Positions 1 through 5,244 of a stretch of DNA of 6,055 nt are shown here, piece by piece. Below the pieces are notes generated by a model that saw nothing but the letters and a program-made list of their open reading frames with translations, was not told the origin of the DNA and did no database searches. The translations under genes were made by a program, and so were the position numbers. The DNA is from Actinomycetes bacterium (GTDB taxonomy: Bacteria; Actinomycetota; Acidimicrobiia; Acidimicrobiales; Acidimicrobiaceae), in assembly GCA_021844725.1 (NCBI GenBank), contig JAKBSX010000201.1, positions 1 through 6,055 of the forward strand, read 5' to 3'. Numbering within the stretch: position 1 is the first letter of the stretch; every line of letters starts with the position of its first letter.

Positions 1-487
1 AAAGGCGGTCAGCAAGCGCATAACCCGAATTTTCGAGCTGCTTTTTTAGCTCTTCATAGAATACGCGGTGGCGCTGTGTTTTCCAAAGACCTTTGACATT
101 TTCAAAAACGAAGAAATCAGGTTGATGGATAGAGATGAGGTCCACATAGACCTTGGAAAGGTGGCCATTTGGGCCATATCTCCCCAGATTTTTCCCGCCG
201 ACTGAAAAGTCCGGACAAGGCGGGCCTCCGATGAATCCGACTAGGTCTAATTTTTTTGCCGCTCCCAGTAACCTGCCAATTCGTTTGATATGCGTTCCTG
301 TCTTTAAGGACCTAATATCCTCCATGTGATATCCAAACATTGGCTCTGGAAGGCTTAAAGACTTTCGAACATGTTTATAGCCATCCAAAAAGGGCTTATA
401 AATTTCACTGGAGTACACCACCTCGAAACCCTCCTCCTCGAAAGCATTATCGAGCATTCCGATACCAGAGAAAAATGAAAAGATCAT
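1..487 (-). CDS. DNA (cytosine-5-)methyltransferase, N-terminal part, cut by the window edge
   Basis: This enzyme family transfers a methyl group from S-adenosylmethionine to carbon 5 of cytosine at a specific DNA site, usually as the modification half of a restriction-modification system or as a solitary methylase. About 162 codons are visible. Motif I (AdoMet binding) is FSFFSGIG at residues 3-10. Motif IV with the catalytic cysteine is GGPPCPDFS at 87-95, with the nucleophile C91. Motif VI is ENV at 129-131. The following stretch (about 138-158) matches the region where motif VIII lies. The target-recognition domain and motifs IX-X lie beyond the left edge. I chose ATG at 487. An in-frame GTG at 493 is the only upstream alternative, because a TAA stands at 499-497. 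No clear ribosome binding site precedes either. A 36-bp triple repeat begins 15 bp upstream. No restriction endonuclease is visible in the window. The family is certain; the target sequence cannot be inferred. Confidence 0.92.
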   Translation of the reverse strand, partial: MIFSFFSGIGMLDNAFEEEGFEVVYSSEIYKPFLDGYKHVRKSLSLPEPMFGYHMEDIRSLKTGTHIKRIGRLLGAAKKLDLVGFIGGPPCPDFSVGGKNLGRYGPNGHLSKVYVDLISIHQPDFFVFENVKGLWKTQRHRVFYEELKKQLENSGYALADRL

Positions 488-502
488 CGGCACAAATTAA
501 GT

Positions 503-610
503 GTAGCGCTGCTACATCAGAAAATCCTGCCCTTGAGCGTAGCGCTGCTACATCAGAAAATCCTGCCCTTGAGCGTAGCGCTGCTACATCAGAAAATCCT
601 GCCCTTGAAT
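503..610. repeat. Three perfect head-to-tail 36-bp tandem repeats upstream of the methyltransferase
   Basis: Units occupy 503-538, 539-574 and 575-610. They are identical except for the last two bases of the third (AT instead of GC). There are no spacers. Each unit opens with the inverted repeat GTAGC-GCT-GCTAC. Read on the minus strand, which is the sense strand of the adjacent methyltransferase, each unit contains an AAGGGCAGGA purine-rich stretch, then seven bases, then ATGTAG, whose last bases start the hairpin. The block lies where the promoter or 5' leader of the methyltransferase should be. A length of 36 keeps reading frames open, so artificial ORFs cross it on both strands. The function is unknown. 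Possibilities are a variable-number repeat tuning the methyltransferase, a protein-binding array, or a neutral recent duplication. Confidence 0.97.
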
Positions 611-863
611 ACGTAAAGAAAGTTCTCACACGCTCCCAAATAACTGATGCATGCGGGCGACGAGAGACGAAGTCGAGCGGTCGCCATCGCTTGAAATCAT
701 GGGTGAATCTCCGGGCACAAATACTAACTACAATTCTTTCAGAACAGAAGGCAGCTAAGCCCATAGCATACTGTAACTAGCCGACCTAATTTATTGGGAC
801 CCCAGGCTTGCCTCAAAGCAAACAACTAAGCTACCCCACCGGGGCCATAAGAAGTCATCAACT
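611..863. other. Gene-free stretch between the repeat block and the transposase remnant
   Basis: I recognise no gene here. The ORFs that cross it have no family resemblance and depend on the neighbouring repeat. The only structure noted is an inverted repeat at 653-690: GGCGAC (656-661) pairs with GTCGCC (680-685), an outer GCG pairs with CGC across a two-base bulge, and a small inner GAC-GAA-GTC hairpin sits within. It has no following T-run, so it is not a canonical terminator. A matching left inverted repeat of the insertion sequence was looked for here and not found. Confidence 0.5.
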
Positions 864-1836
864 TTAGTGGCGCTTAACACCTTGTGGGTCTCCGGCATCA
901 AGTAGGCCACGCATCTTGTTCTGGGCGGTATCGTCTAATCGTTCCGTCGCCATCTGGAGGAGCTTCCGACATCTGTAAAGTGGATCCTTGGCCAGTCCCC
1001 GAGATCCGAAGACCTGGTTCTGGACCCTCCTTCGGCACTGGTCCAACTTGGTGTTGGCCAACTTTACGACGTGGAATGGATCTGCCACCTTCCTTAGTTG
1101 GGGAAGTGCCTCATCGAAGACCTTGGAGTAGGGACCAGACAGATCCATGGTTGCGAACCTGATTGCGTCTTTCCATCTCGTTGGTCTTTTTTCGATCCAT
1201 GTGATCGACTCCTTGGGGACCATGTCCAACAGGTAGCCCTCCTTGGAATCCATAATCGAGGTGGACCAGATCTGTTTTCTGAACTGTCCCTGCCCATGAA
1301 AGAGACTCTCATCCAGTCCAAGTGAGATCACCTCTCCTATTCGGGATGGATCATCGACGAGTACCTCACCGTAGGCGACGACGGCGTTGTTGATGGTGTG
1401 CCAGTTACAGCCCAGTTCATCAGCGACAAAGGAGACCGACCTGCCGTATTTGCCGACCTGTTGTGTCGCCCACTTAGATGCCCTGTCGGTGATGCTCAGT
1501 CCGCCATTGACAAATGTGGGGCACAGCTTCGGTGAAGGTGTTCGTCTCACACGTTCTGTTCATACGCCGCCACCTGCGTTTGTGCCATCTGAGCTGAAGT
1601 GGTCTTCCACAGGCTAAGAGATCTGCCAACGTCACCCACCTGCGCTCCTTGGAGATCGCCAGCTCACCACAGAGCGGACAGCCTGGTCGAATGAACCTGG
1701 TCTCGATCACCACCAGTGGACGATCAACCTGGTCTATAACTCCAACGAGATTGATGTTTCCGAGTCCGAGCAGAATGTGCGATATCCGTGTAGGGTCGGA
1801 GGTCAAGAGGGGTTCTTGAGTATTTTGTTGTGTCAC
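864..1836 (-). pseudogene. ISL3-family transposase remnant, frameshifted and C-terminally truncated
   Basis: The gene is read in two frames. The first part (1836 to about 1518) carries the N-terminal zinc-finger region with CPLC at residues 53-56 and the typical RWHKRRWR stretch. The expected cysteine just after RRW is an arginine, so the finger is damaged. The second part (about 1521 to 864) resumes with the helix-turn-helix and DDE catalytic core: LGLDES with the first Asp, and ADPFHVVKLAN with the second conserved Asp region. The frame changes near a run of four G on the plus strand (1518-1521); removing one base would join EAVP to TFVNGG smoothly. The protein then stops right after GLLDAGDPQG. 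Family members continue for more than 100 residues from there, including the segment with the catalytic Glu (typically G-P-T-E-A-A-N). The element is therefore inactive. ISL3 transposases are normally a single ORF of roughly 400 residues or more, so decay is more likely than programmed frameshifting. Confidence 0.9.
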
Positions 1837-1860
1837 AACTCAAAGTCTTACAGGACCCCT
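1826..1860 (-). repeat. Candidate surviving terminal end of the ISL3-type element
   Basis: Just upstream of the transposase start, the minus strand begins AGGGGTCCTGTAAGACTTTG and continues through a TTGTGTCACAA hairpin. ISL3 elements commonly have G-rich outer ends immediately before the transposase gene, and this position fits. No matching inverted copy is visible on the other side of the remnant, in keeping with loss of that end together with the transposase C-terminus. The assignment rests on position and general style only. Confidence 0.35.
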
Positions 1861-1874
1861 CGCTGCATCTCTGC

Positions 1875-1896
1875 ACTACTTACCGACTACTTACCG
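1875..1896. repeat. Short 11-bp direct tandem repeat
   Basis: ACTACTTACCG occurs twice back to back (1875-1885 and 1886-1896), between the presumed IS end and the stop codon of the membrane-protein gene. No function is evident. It could be slippage or a small protein-binding site. Confidence 0.85.
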
Positions 1897-1941
1897 CCGA
1901 TCTTCTGGGGGAATACTCCCTACGGTTAAGCGAGGAGCGTT

Positions 1942-2544
1942 TTAGGGCTGTTTTAGAGGGTCAATCGAGAGTTGGGTTAGCACCTTTTCGATCGCCTCTA
2001 TGGCTTTGACAAGGTCATCGAAGTCTTTTTTAGCGAAGTACTGAAGGTTTTTATACGGCAAGAGGTCCAGGACATAAGTTTCATTGAACTGTTTTCCCCC
2101 AAGAACAGGAGCCTTATAATTGACAGCAACCGTGTACTTGAGCGGAAGCTTGTTCTCTGGGCTCAGGCGAATAAACGCTGAATCAAAGAACGTTTCAATC
2201 CGCTTGCGTGGAGCGAGAGATGTCCAGCCTGGGGTGGTAAACGCCGTCGTTCGGTCGCGGCTATCACAATCAATTGACGACTCGATCGGAGGTTCGAAAC
2301 AGAAGGTTATGTCCTCGGCCATGCTGCTGCCCATGTTCTCGATGACAAGATAGATCATCGGTGGACGGCTCAAGTCGAAGTCCACGACTACGTACGGCCT
2401 GGCCTGTGCTTCTCGCAATCTTCTTGACTCATTCACCTGGCGTAAGCCGGCACCGGCAGCAACTACGAGTAAAATAAGCGTCAACCAGGCCGGAATGACG
2501 ACCCATAGGTCATCCGAGACTATTACCTTAACAAGGCCAAGCAT
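1942..2544 (-). CDS. Uncharacterised membrane-anchored protein, 200 residues
   Basis: I do not recognise a named family. The protein starts with a short polar stretch, then one hydrophobic segment at about residues 14-34, then a basic, charged helical stretch (about 35-48). It continues as a soluble domain that opens with ARPYVVVDFD (48-57) and has alternating beta-type segments such as MIYLVIENMG. The C-terminal 45 residues look helical and charged. The layout suggests a single-pass anchor with a beta-rich domain; no enzymatic motif is visible. ATG at 2544 is supported by AAGGA on the minus strand four bases upstream (2553-2549). The gene lies between the IS remnant and the Nudix promoter region and is transcribed away from the Nudix gene. 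It could be cargo of a mobile element or a chromosomal gene next to its boundary. No signal peptidase site is obvious, so the hydrophobic segment is read as an anchor. Confidence 0.8.
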   Translation of the reverse strand: MLGLVKVIVSDDLWVVIPAWLTLILLVVAAGAGLRQVNESRRLREAQARPYVVVDFDLSRPPMIYLVIENMGSSMAEDITFCFEPPIESSIDCDSRDRTTAFTTPGWTSLAPRKRIETFFDSAFIRLSPENKLPLKYTVAVNYKAPVLGGKQFNETYVLDLLPYKNLQYFAKKDFDDLVKAIEAIEKVLTQLSIDPLKQP

Positions 2545-2641
2545 GGCATCCTTGGTTTTTCAAGTTGATAAAGTTCCGTAGCAGATCATCTACCGGATTT
2601 GAGCTCTTCGCGACGATACTACTTTGGGTCGCATTAGAGTT

Positions 2642-2670
2642 TTGCATGAGCCTTTATTACTAGTTATTAT
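2642..2670 (+). promoter_or_regulatory. Predicted sigma70-type promoter reading toward the Nudix gene
   Basis: TTGCAT (2642-2647) and TATTAT (2665-2670) are separated by 17 bp, a close match to a housekeeping promoter. The start of transcription would be near 2677, giving an unusually long leader of about 180 bases before the Nudix start at 2856. The -35 box lies inside GAGTTTTGC (2637-2645), a nine-base sequence that also forms one arm of the inverted repeat in front of the Pra-like gene at 4707-4715. Regulation by the same repressor is therefore possible. The promoter is predicted from sequence only. Confidence 0.6.
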
Positions 2671-2677
2671 TAGTTCT

Positions 2678-2713
2678 CACTGGGAAACCGCGTTGCGAGC
2701 GAGGCTTCCAGTG
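2678..2713 (+). promoter_or_regulatory. Imperfect inverted repeat at the start of the Nudix leader
   Basis: CACTGG (2678-2683) pairs with CCAGTG (2708-2713). Inside these, AA pairs with TT and CC pairs with GG, allowing one bulged G and one mismatch, around a loop of 13 bases. It begins about where the predicted transcript would start. It may be a 5' stabilising hairpin or an operator just downstream of the promoter. It has no T-run, so it is not a standard terminator. The rest of the 2545-2855 interval shows no gene I can support. Confidence 0.5.
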
Positions 2714-2855
2714 ATTCTAGGAGTTGTATGTAGCGTCACTGAAGCCGATGATATGCTCGAACAACGTTCAGCCCAACGTCAATATTGTGCTCCATTAGGT
2801 ATGCCGATTGACTCGCATAACACCAATGGTCTAGGTACTGTGCAAGAATGTTTAT

Positions 2856-3434
2856 GTGACGAATGACAGGGATCGGGTTGCGCAGAATGCCAAAGCAGAA
2901 TGGAAAGTCTTCGGTGAGCGACATATCTATCAAAACCACTGGGTAAATCTCGACCTTGTGGACGTGCAGTCTCCTGATGGAACCCGCTTTGAGCACCACG
3001 TGGTCCGGATGCAGCGAGTGGTGGGTATTGTAATCTCGAACCAAGATGGGCAGATTCTGCTAGTACTCCACCACCGCTTTATCACCGCCACTTGGGGCTG
3101 GGAGATTCCTTGTGGAATTGTCGAGAGCAACGAGACAGCGATCCACGCAGCAGTTCGTGAAGTTGAGGAAGAGACTGGATTCCGACCGTTTGGACTAAAG
3201 CCTCTGCTCGCCTATCAGCCATGCATTGGAATTGCAGATACCCCACACGAGATCTTCGTCGCTAGCGGCGCAGTATCAGTTGGCGAGCCCACTGACCCTA
3301 CCGAAGTAGAGCGGATCGGCTGGTTCTCCTTCGACGAGGTGAAGGCATTGATCTCTAATGGCCATATCCACGATTCGCCAACTCTGCTTGGGTTGTTTGC
3401 GGTGGCGTCACAAGCTGGTGTACAGCTTATTTAA
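2856..3434 (+). CDS. Nudix hydrolase of the AICE-associated (Pif-like) type
   Basis: Nudix enzymes cleave nucleoside diphosphates linked to another group, using a metal bound by the glutamates of the Nudix box. The box is complete at residues 87-109: G87, E93, then REVEEETGF at 101-109. It sits in a 192-residue protein of normal single-domain size. The N-terminal half (WKVFGERHIY, DGTRFEHHVVRM) and the segment WGWEIPCG before the box resemble Nudix proteins found next to XRE regulators and FtsK-type transfer genes in actinomycete integrative elements. In pSAM2 the Nudix-motif protein Pif blocks conjugal transfer between donors already carrying the element. A similar immunity role here is an inference from context; the substrate is unknown. 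The start is GTG at 2856. No strong ribosome binding site precedes it, and the next in-frame methionine (M52) would remove conserved sequence. The gene converges on the XRE gene with only 25 bp between stop codons. Confidence 0.9.
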   Translation: MTNDRDRVAQNAKAEWKVFGERHIYQNHWVNLDLVDVQSPDGTRFEHHVVRMQRVVGIVISNQDGQILLVLHHRFITATWGWEIPCGIVESNETAIHAAVREVEEETGFRPFGLKPLLAYQPCIGIADTPHEIFVASGAVSVGEPTDPTEVERIGWFSFDEVKALISNGHIHDSPTLLGLFAVASQAGVQLI

Positions 3435-3459
3435 CTCCGGTAGACGCAGCCTACGCTGT

Positions 3460-4635
3460 TCAAAGGATCAGGCGAGACGGCCACTCCTTCCGCAGTTCTC
3501 GCAGACGGTTAATCTGTCGAATAGATCCAACTCCTCCCGTAACATGGCAGGCGGCACTAAAGACACGTGCTGCGGCATCAATTTCACGCTGGACGACGTA
3601 AGCCTGGGTGAGATCGACGAGTACACCTCCAAGTGCGCGAGCAAAATCGGGATGCATCTCATCGCGCACCCGTTCAAGGCTATCAATAGCTTCACGATCA
3701 CCTAGTTTCGCGAGACAGCTTCCAGCCCACCGCTCAAAGTGCAGCTCATCGAGTACCACATACGGACACTCGTCACTTGAACTTCGATAGCTCAGGCGAG
3801 CACGCCCTAAATCCAGAGATCTCTTGCATAGATCGACGTTTCCATTGACAGCGGCAGCCTCCGCCTGAGCGCCATATAGCCACGCAGCAAGTTCGCTCGG
3901 CACGTATCTTCCATCCCTCTGAAGAACGTCAGCCACAAGTTCTTGTGCCCAATCGAATTTTCCTTGGTCAATGAGCACGTATGCACGTTGTGCTGAGGCG
4001 AAGGCGCCTAGTGACCGGTTCCCTACAAAAAGTGCTGCATTCATGGCAACACCAAACTGTCTCCATGAATTTCTAGGCTGCCCCCGATCCAGGGCAGCCC
4101 AACCAGCAATTGCCGCAGCATCTGCAAGAGTCCCCGCCAGCGACAGGCACGCCAGCGGTTTGGCCGAGGCATTGAAAAGTCGCTCCAGACTGTTGATATG
4201 TCGCTCCATGGTGGCAATCGTGTCCGGCATGTTTCCGCGGCGGTCCAGTAGTCGGAGCTCCTCGGTTGCTCCGACAAGTTGATCCAGGTCGTACGGTTCC
4301 AGTGAAAAAGCCTGTTCCAACTCCGCCAGAAGCACGCCCGAGTTGGCCAAACTCTCGACATCCGGTAGTACAAGGAGTTTTTCGTATGCTTCGGATTCCA
4401 GCACGGGAATTGGACGTTCACCCAGCACTGCAATAAGCAGCATCTGATACTCATCGCTGGGATTATTCCGGCCACTTTCCCAATTGGAGATTGTCATCAC
4501 TACAGCGCTCAATTCTGGAATATCCATTCCAAAATCCTTGCTGGACACCCTGAGCTTGAGGGCAAGTCCTTTCTGACCCCAACCACGAGCATAACGTGCC
4601 GATTTGATCGACGGACCATCCCACTTATTCTGCAT
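3460..4635 (-). CDS. XRE-family transcriptional regulator with C-terminal TPR-like helical repeats
   Basis: The N-terminal part (about residues 8-72 from the chosen ATG) is a helix-turn-helix DNA-binding domain. It has IKSARYARGWGQKGLALKL as the first helices and ISNWESGRNNP at the end of the recognition region. An insertion of about ten residues between the helices is typical of long actinobacterial members of this type. Residues from about 75 to the end are helix-rich with Ala/Leu patterns (for example AGTLADAAAIAGWAALDRGQ) and resemble tetratricopeptide repeats, which usually mediate ligand or protein binding. It is a cytoplasmic regulator and the best candidate controller of the module. 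ATG at 4635 is preferred over GTG at 4641 because GAAGGGA lies eight bases before the ATG but only two before the GTG. The gene is divergent from the Pra-like gene and convergent with the Nudix gene. Such regulators in AICEs probably replace the role that the GntR-type KorSA plays in pSAM2; this is inference. Confidence 0.9.
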   Translation of the reverse strand: MQNKWDGPSIKSARYARGWGQKGLALKLRVSSKDFGMDIPELSAVVMTISNWESGRNNPSDEYQMLLIAVLGERPIPVLESEAYEKLLVLPDVESLANSGVLLAELEQAFSLEPYDLDQLVGATEELRLLDRRGNMPDTIATMERHINSLERLFNASAKPLACLSLAGTLADAAAIAGWAALDRGQPRNSWRQFGVAMNAALFVGNRSLGAFASAQRAYVLIDQGKFDWAQELVADVLQRDGRYVPSELAAWLYGAQAEAAAVNGNVDLCKRSLDLGRARLSYRSSSDECPYVVLDELHFERWAGSCLAKLGDREAIDSLERVRDEMHPDFARALGGVLVDLTQAYVVQREIDAAARVFSAACHVTGGVGSIRQINRLRELRKEWPSRLIL

Positions 4636-4643
4636 ATGCACAT

Positions 4644-4650
4644 TCCCTTC
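4644..4650 (-). promoter_or_regulatory. Ribosome binding site deciding the start of the XRE regulator
   Basis: GAAGGGA on the minus strand stands eight bases before ATG at 4635. It is too close (two bases) to the alternative GTG at 4641, so the shorter 391-residue product is favoured. Confidence 0.7.
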
Positions 4651-4668
4651 GTAGCAGCTCAGGTTGGT

Positions 4669-4732
4669 CCCTGCAGTACGCCCCCTAAACGTTTCAACAA
4701 AAATTCGAGTTTTGCGTACAAAACTTGCAGGG
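4669..4732. promoter_or_regulatory. Nested inverted repeats spanning the divergent promoter region
   Basis: CCCTGCA (4669-4675) is matched by TGCAGGG (4726-4732), and the adjoining GTACGC (4676-4681) is matched by GCGTAC (4714-4719). Six extra bases lie between the two right-hand arms. An 8-bp palindrome AAACGTTT sits in the middle (4687-4694). The arrangement covers most of the space between the start codons of the divergent regulator and Pra-like genes, where a repressor of both would bind. Confidence 0.55.
4708..4725. promoter_or_regulatory. Perfect 7+7 bp inverted repeat, candidate operator of the XRE regulator
   Basis: AGTTTTG-CGTA-CAAAACT is an 18-bp dyad of the size and spacing bound by dimeric helix-turn-helix repressors. 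It lies about 75 bp upstream of the XRE start and about 90 bp upstream of the Pra-like start. It overlaps a possible -35 box (TTGCGT, 4712-4717). Binding by the neighbouring XRE protein is inferred from position. Confidence 0.6.
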
Positions 4733-4739
4733 TTAACAA
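4712..4739 (+). promoter_or_regulatory. Possible promoter for the Pra-like gene and transfer gene
   Basis: TTGCGT (4712-4717) is followed after 16 bp by TAACAA (4734-4739). The -10 match is poor, but the -35 sits within the inverted repeat in the same way as at the Nudix promoter. This is weak support. Confidence 0.3.
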
Positions 4740-4813
4740 TGGCACTTTAATCGATCAAGATAGCTGAAACGGACGTGCGCAAGGTGCGGTCGTTTATTAG
4801 AAAAGAGGCTGTC

Positions 4814-5140
4814 GTGAGACTTCCAATCAACACTCAAAATCTGCAATTTATAGTGGCAACACTTCCCGAGGCTATTCTCGACTTCGAGTCAAAACAGCCT
4901 CGAATCGACGGAGATGGACAGCCACTTTTTGCCGTGGGTCTTATCGCCCTCGGGACTGACGGTGCTGAAATCTTATCGGTGAAGACATCAGGCCAGCCGA
5001 AGGGACTTACCCAAGGCTCCCCCGTCAAGGTCATTGGCCTTATAGCTACCACCTGGCAAATGGGCGACCGCCACGGGGTGAGTTTTCGTGCCGAAACCAT
5101 TGAATCAATCGGCTCTACTCGCACCTCTGCTGCCTCATAA
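4814..5140 (+). CDS. SCO3933-like small protein (Pra-type replication/integration/excision activator), 108 residues
   Basis: The protein opens with MRLPINTQNLQFIVA and ends its conserved part with ATTWQMGDRHGVSFRAETI. Both resemble a family of about 100-residue actinobacterial proteins that precede FtsK-like transfer genes in AICEs. Members are annotated as SCO3933-family regulators or as plasmid replication, integration and excision activators, after Pra of pSAM2. The sequence is beta-rich (FAVGLIALG, AEILSVKTSG, SPVKVIGL) without a helix-turn-helix, and an OB-like fold is possible. GTG at 4814 is chosen because AGAGG (4804-4808) lies five bases upstream and family members start at this MRLPI. 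The longer reading from GTG at 4775 adds 13 residues with a poorer ribosome site. It lies upstream of the transfer gene on the same strand, with 104 bp between. Its biochemical action is not known to me; the family link is from recall of sequence pattern. Confidence 0.82.
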   Translation: MRLPINTQNLQFIVATLPEAILDFESKQPRIDGDGQPLFAVGLIALGTDGAEILSVKTSGQPKGLTQGSPVKVIGLIATTWQMGDRHGVSFRAETIESIGSTRTSAAS

Positions 5141-5147
5141 TCAGTAC

Positions 5148-5204
5148 TGGTCAGCCGACACTTGGGGCAACGGACACGCCGAAGTGGTGTTGGCTGACCA
5201 CTTC
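5148..5204 (+). promoter_or_regulatory. Two overlapping, mutually exclusive inverted repeats before the transfer gene
   Basis: Hairpin A pairs TGGTCAGCCGACAC (5148-5161) with GTGTTGGCTGACCA (5187-5200): 14 positions with one G-T pair. Hairpin B pairs GAAGTGGT (5181-5188) with ACCACTTC (5197-5204): eight perfect pairs around an 8-base loop. The right arm of A overlaps both arms of B, so only one can form. The site ends 40 bp before the transfer-gene start. It may be an RNA switch or attenuator in a transcript from the Pra-like gene, a protein operator overlapping a promoter, or a DNA site for the transfer machinery. No T-run follows, so it is not a standard intrinsic terminator. Confidence 0.7.
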
Positions 5205-5221
5205 ATCGTCAAATTTATACG
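5194..5221 (+). promoter_or_regulatory. Possible promoter for the FtsK-like transfer gene
   Basis: CTGACC (5194-5199) and TATACG (5216-5221) are 16 bp apart. The -35 lies in the right arms of the overlapping inverted repeats, so a protein bound there would block it. The boxes match the consensus only moderately. Confidence 0.3.
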
Positions 5222-5233
5222 CCTTCATGTAAT

Positions 5234-5238
5234 AGGAG
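5234..5238 (+). promoter_or_regulatory. Ribosome binding site of the transfer gene
   Basis: AGGAG stands six bases before ATG at 5245. It is the clearest ribosome binding site in the window and fixes this start. Confidence 0.8.
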
Positions 5239-5244
5239 TTCATT

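Noticed and set aside
503..610. CRISPR array
   Set aside because: The 36-base unit length is CRISPR-like, but the units are directly adjacent with no spacers and no cas gene is near.
653..690. Terminator or tRNA-like structure
   Set aside because: The hairpin lacks a T-run, and no cloverleaf with conserved tRNA bases can be built around it.
447..764. 105-residue minus-strand ORF crossing the repeats and overlapping the methyltransferase start
   Set aside because: It overlaps conserved methyltransferase codons in another frame and has no recognisable domain. A role as a leader peptide cannot be excluded but is unsupported.
340..780. 146-residue plus-strand ORF with a 12-residue repeated segment
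   Set aside because: Its first third is the reverse strand of the methyltransferase. The repeated peptide is simply the 36-bp DNA repeat, open because 36 is a multiple of three. No family resemblance or ribosome site.
791..830. Left inverted repeat of the ISL3 element
   Set aside because: GGGACCCC at 796-803 only loosely resembles the G-rich end at 1860; beyond the first few bases the match fails.
2624..2866. 80-residue ORF just before the Nudix gene
   Set aside because: It needs a TTG start lying upstream of the predicted promoter, has no ribosome site and no family pattern. The interval is better read as promoter and leader.
4041..4475. 144-residue minus-strand ORF inside the XRE gene
   Set aside because: It is an alternative-frame shadow of the regulator; the XRE frame has clear domain structure.
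5148..5204. Rho-independent terminator between the Pra-like and transfer genes
   Set aside because: The stems are strong, but the following bases (ATCGTCAAATTT) do not form a T-run right after the stem.
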